The translations under genes were made by a program, and so were the position numbers. A DNA stretch of 32,164 bases from an uncultured Clostridia bacterium. GTDB taxonomy: Bacteria > Bacillota > Clostridia > Christensenellales > Borkfalkiaceae. Of the stretch, positions 31,243 to 32,164 are shown piece after piece (the first letter of the stretch is position 1; each line of letters starts with the position of its first letter). The DNA lies in contig CAKQLR010000019.1 of the NCBI GenBank assembly GCA_934254725.1, forward strand, positions 1-32,164, in the 5' to 3' direction. The notes under the pieces are model-generated. The model was not told the DNA's origin. It searched no databases and saw only the letters and a list, made by a program, of their open reading frames with translations.

Positions 31243-32052
31243 TTAAATATTTACGTCCCCGTCTGTACAATGAACTACACTTGCAGGAACATTATAATTC
31301 CAACTTGTACCTTTTGAAATTGCCTGCCATTGTTCCATTGTCCCTTCAAAAGTTATACTTTTAAGCACATTACAATTATAGAACGCCGAAGGACCGATAA
31401 AAGTAAGGCTGTTGGTGATTGTTATGCTCGTAAGTCCACTGCAATTAGAGAAAGCCCATTCACCTATAGAAGTAACATTATCAGAAATTGTTATACTCTT
31501 AAGGTTGATACATCCCATGAACGCTTGATCGCCGATAGAAGTAACGCTGTCCGGAATTATTATGCTTGTAAGTTCAATACACCCACTGAACGCATAATTA
31601 CCTATAGAGATGACGCTTCCGTCATTTGGAATAACACTGTTTTTGCACCCGACAATCAATGTTTTTGTTGCTGTTTCTATCAAACAATTATTAAAACTAT
31701 GATATGTGGTATTAGTGGTTGCTACTTCTATTGTTTCAAGTCCACTGCAACCAGAGAATGCTTCATCTCCAATATAATTAACACTGTCGGGAATAATCAC
31801 ACTTGTAAGTTTACTACATAATTCAAAGGCACGCAAACCGATAGAAGTTACACTATTTGGTATTGTCATACTTGTAAGTCCGCTGCACCAGATGAATGCC
31901 CCAGTACCGATTGAAGTAACGCTGTCAGATATCGTTATACTTGTAAGTCCACTACACCCGCTAAAAGCCATTGCACCGATAGAAGTAACACTGTCTGAAA
32001 TTGTTACACTTGTAAGTCCACTGCAACCAGAGAATGCACAATCAATAGGCAC
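31243..32052 (-). CDS. BspA-type leucine-rich-repeat protein (5' end uncertain)
   Basis: About 269 residues from a GTG at 32052. It has seven full 23-residue repeats of the LRR_5/BspA type (CSGLTSVTISDSVTSIGAMA...), one divergent island of about 56 residues, and the usual closing 'GTMEQWQAISKG' to 'VHCTDG'. Such proteins mediate surface adhesion. But this frame has no signal peptide and begins abruptly within a partial repeat. A TAA sits seven codons upstream of the GTG. The preceding ATG (32093) in another frame gives MKSAPLSKKKEK, which would join this frame by a one-base shift in an A-rich stretch. It may be a fragment, a frameshifted gene or a donor cassette. Confidence 0.65.
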   Translation of the reverse strand: MPIDCAFSGCSGLTSVTISDSVTSIGAMAFSGCSGLTSITISDSVTSIGTGAFIWCSGLTSMTIPNSVTSIGLRAFELCSKLTSVIIPDSVNYIGDEAFSGCSGLETIEVATTNTTYHSFNNCLIETATKTLIVGCKNSVIPNDGSVISIGNYAFSGCIELTSIIIPDSVTSIGDQAFMGCINLKSITISDNVTSIGEWAFSNCSGLTSITITNSLTFIGPSAFYNCNVLKSITFEGTMEQWQAISKGTSWNYNVPASVVHCTDGDVNI

Positions 32053-32095
32053 AGGGATTTTTCTTTCTTTTTAGATAGTGGCGCGGATTTCATTG

Positions 32096-32164
32096 TCACG
32101 CCACTTCTATAATTTTTGTTTTGTCTGTTTTTACAGGCTCATTGTCGGTGTTCGGAACGCTTAC
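32096..32164 (-). CDS. C-terminal tail of an unidentified gene (partial)
   Basis: The minus-strand frame is open from the window edge for 22 codons (VSVPNTDNEPVK, then TDKTKIIEVA) and stops with TGA at 32098-32096. A 7-bp inverted repeat, AGTGGCG/CGCCACT (32077-32105), overlaps its end. Too short to identify. Confidence 0.45.
   Translation of the reverse strand, partial: VSVPNTDNEPVKTDKTKIIEVA

Noticed and set aside
1..32164. CRISPR arrays, tRNA or rRNA genes
   Set aside because: No regularly spaced short repeats with unique spacers and no tRNA- or rRNA-like sequence were seen.

Overview
The window looks like a Gram-positive (Firmicutes/Clostridia-type) chromosome. The gene order mrnC-rlmB-sigH and dnaX-ybaB-recR is typical of that group. 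Shine-Dalgarno sites are purine-rich, promoters are near-consensus sigma-A (TTGACA-N17-TAATAT), genes are preceded by cis-acting RNA leaders, and lipoproteins plus BspA-like and InlB-like surface proteins are common. An uncultured gut clostridium is a reasonable guess, but the species cannot be named from sequence alone.

Region 1 (about 200-10960) is an AT-rich accessory element with every gene on the minus strand. Read in the direction of transcription it holds a hairpin-rich noncoding block, a small ssDNA-binding-like protein, a rolling-circle origin, a Rep protein (HUH nuclease plus P-loop helicase-like domain), a membrane-anchored beta-rich protein, two duplicated Ig-like surface proteins, a small membrane-anchored protein, a 627-residue protein with a signal peptide and C-terminal anchor, a 31-residue membrane peptide, a large Zot/pI-like membrane ATPase, and several small basic proteins, one broken by a stop codon. 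The order (replication, ssDNA binding, surface proteins, pIII-like anchor, tiny membrane peptide, pI/Zot ATPase) matches a filamentous-phage (inovirus-like) module adapted to a host with one membrane, as there is no secretin. No integrase, relaxase or transposase is visible. This is the most novel part of the window.

Region 2 (11049-16085) begins with a near-perfect promoter, a lysine riboswitch and its terminator, controlling an amino-acid ABC transporter (binding lipoprotein, permease, ATPase) that is therefore probably a lysine importer. Xanthine phosphoribosyltransferase (xpt) and aspartate ammonia-lyase (aspA) follow.

Region 3 (16145-19318) is an ECF sigma factor operon: sigma factor, membrane anti-sigma-like protein, and two lipoproteins. 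The first lipoprotein appears to be a paralogue of the anti-sigma outer domain.

Region 4 (19444-25834) holds uracil permease behind a PyrR-like attenuator, then mini-RNase III, 23S rRNA methyltransferase RlmB and SigH, then dnaX, the YbaB nucleoid protein and recR.

Region 5 (25854-32164) has an exported protein with InlB-type repeats, then an amino-sugar operon: nagB, a divergent ROK-like kinase, a CBM9-like protein and nagA. Together these could carry GlcNAc through GlcNAc-6-P and GlcN-6-P to fructose-6-P without a PTS. A BspA-type leucine-rich-repeat gene and the tail of another gene lie on the minus strand at the right edge.
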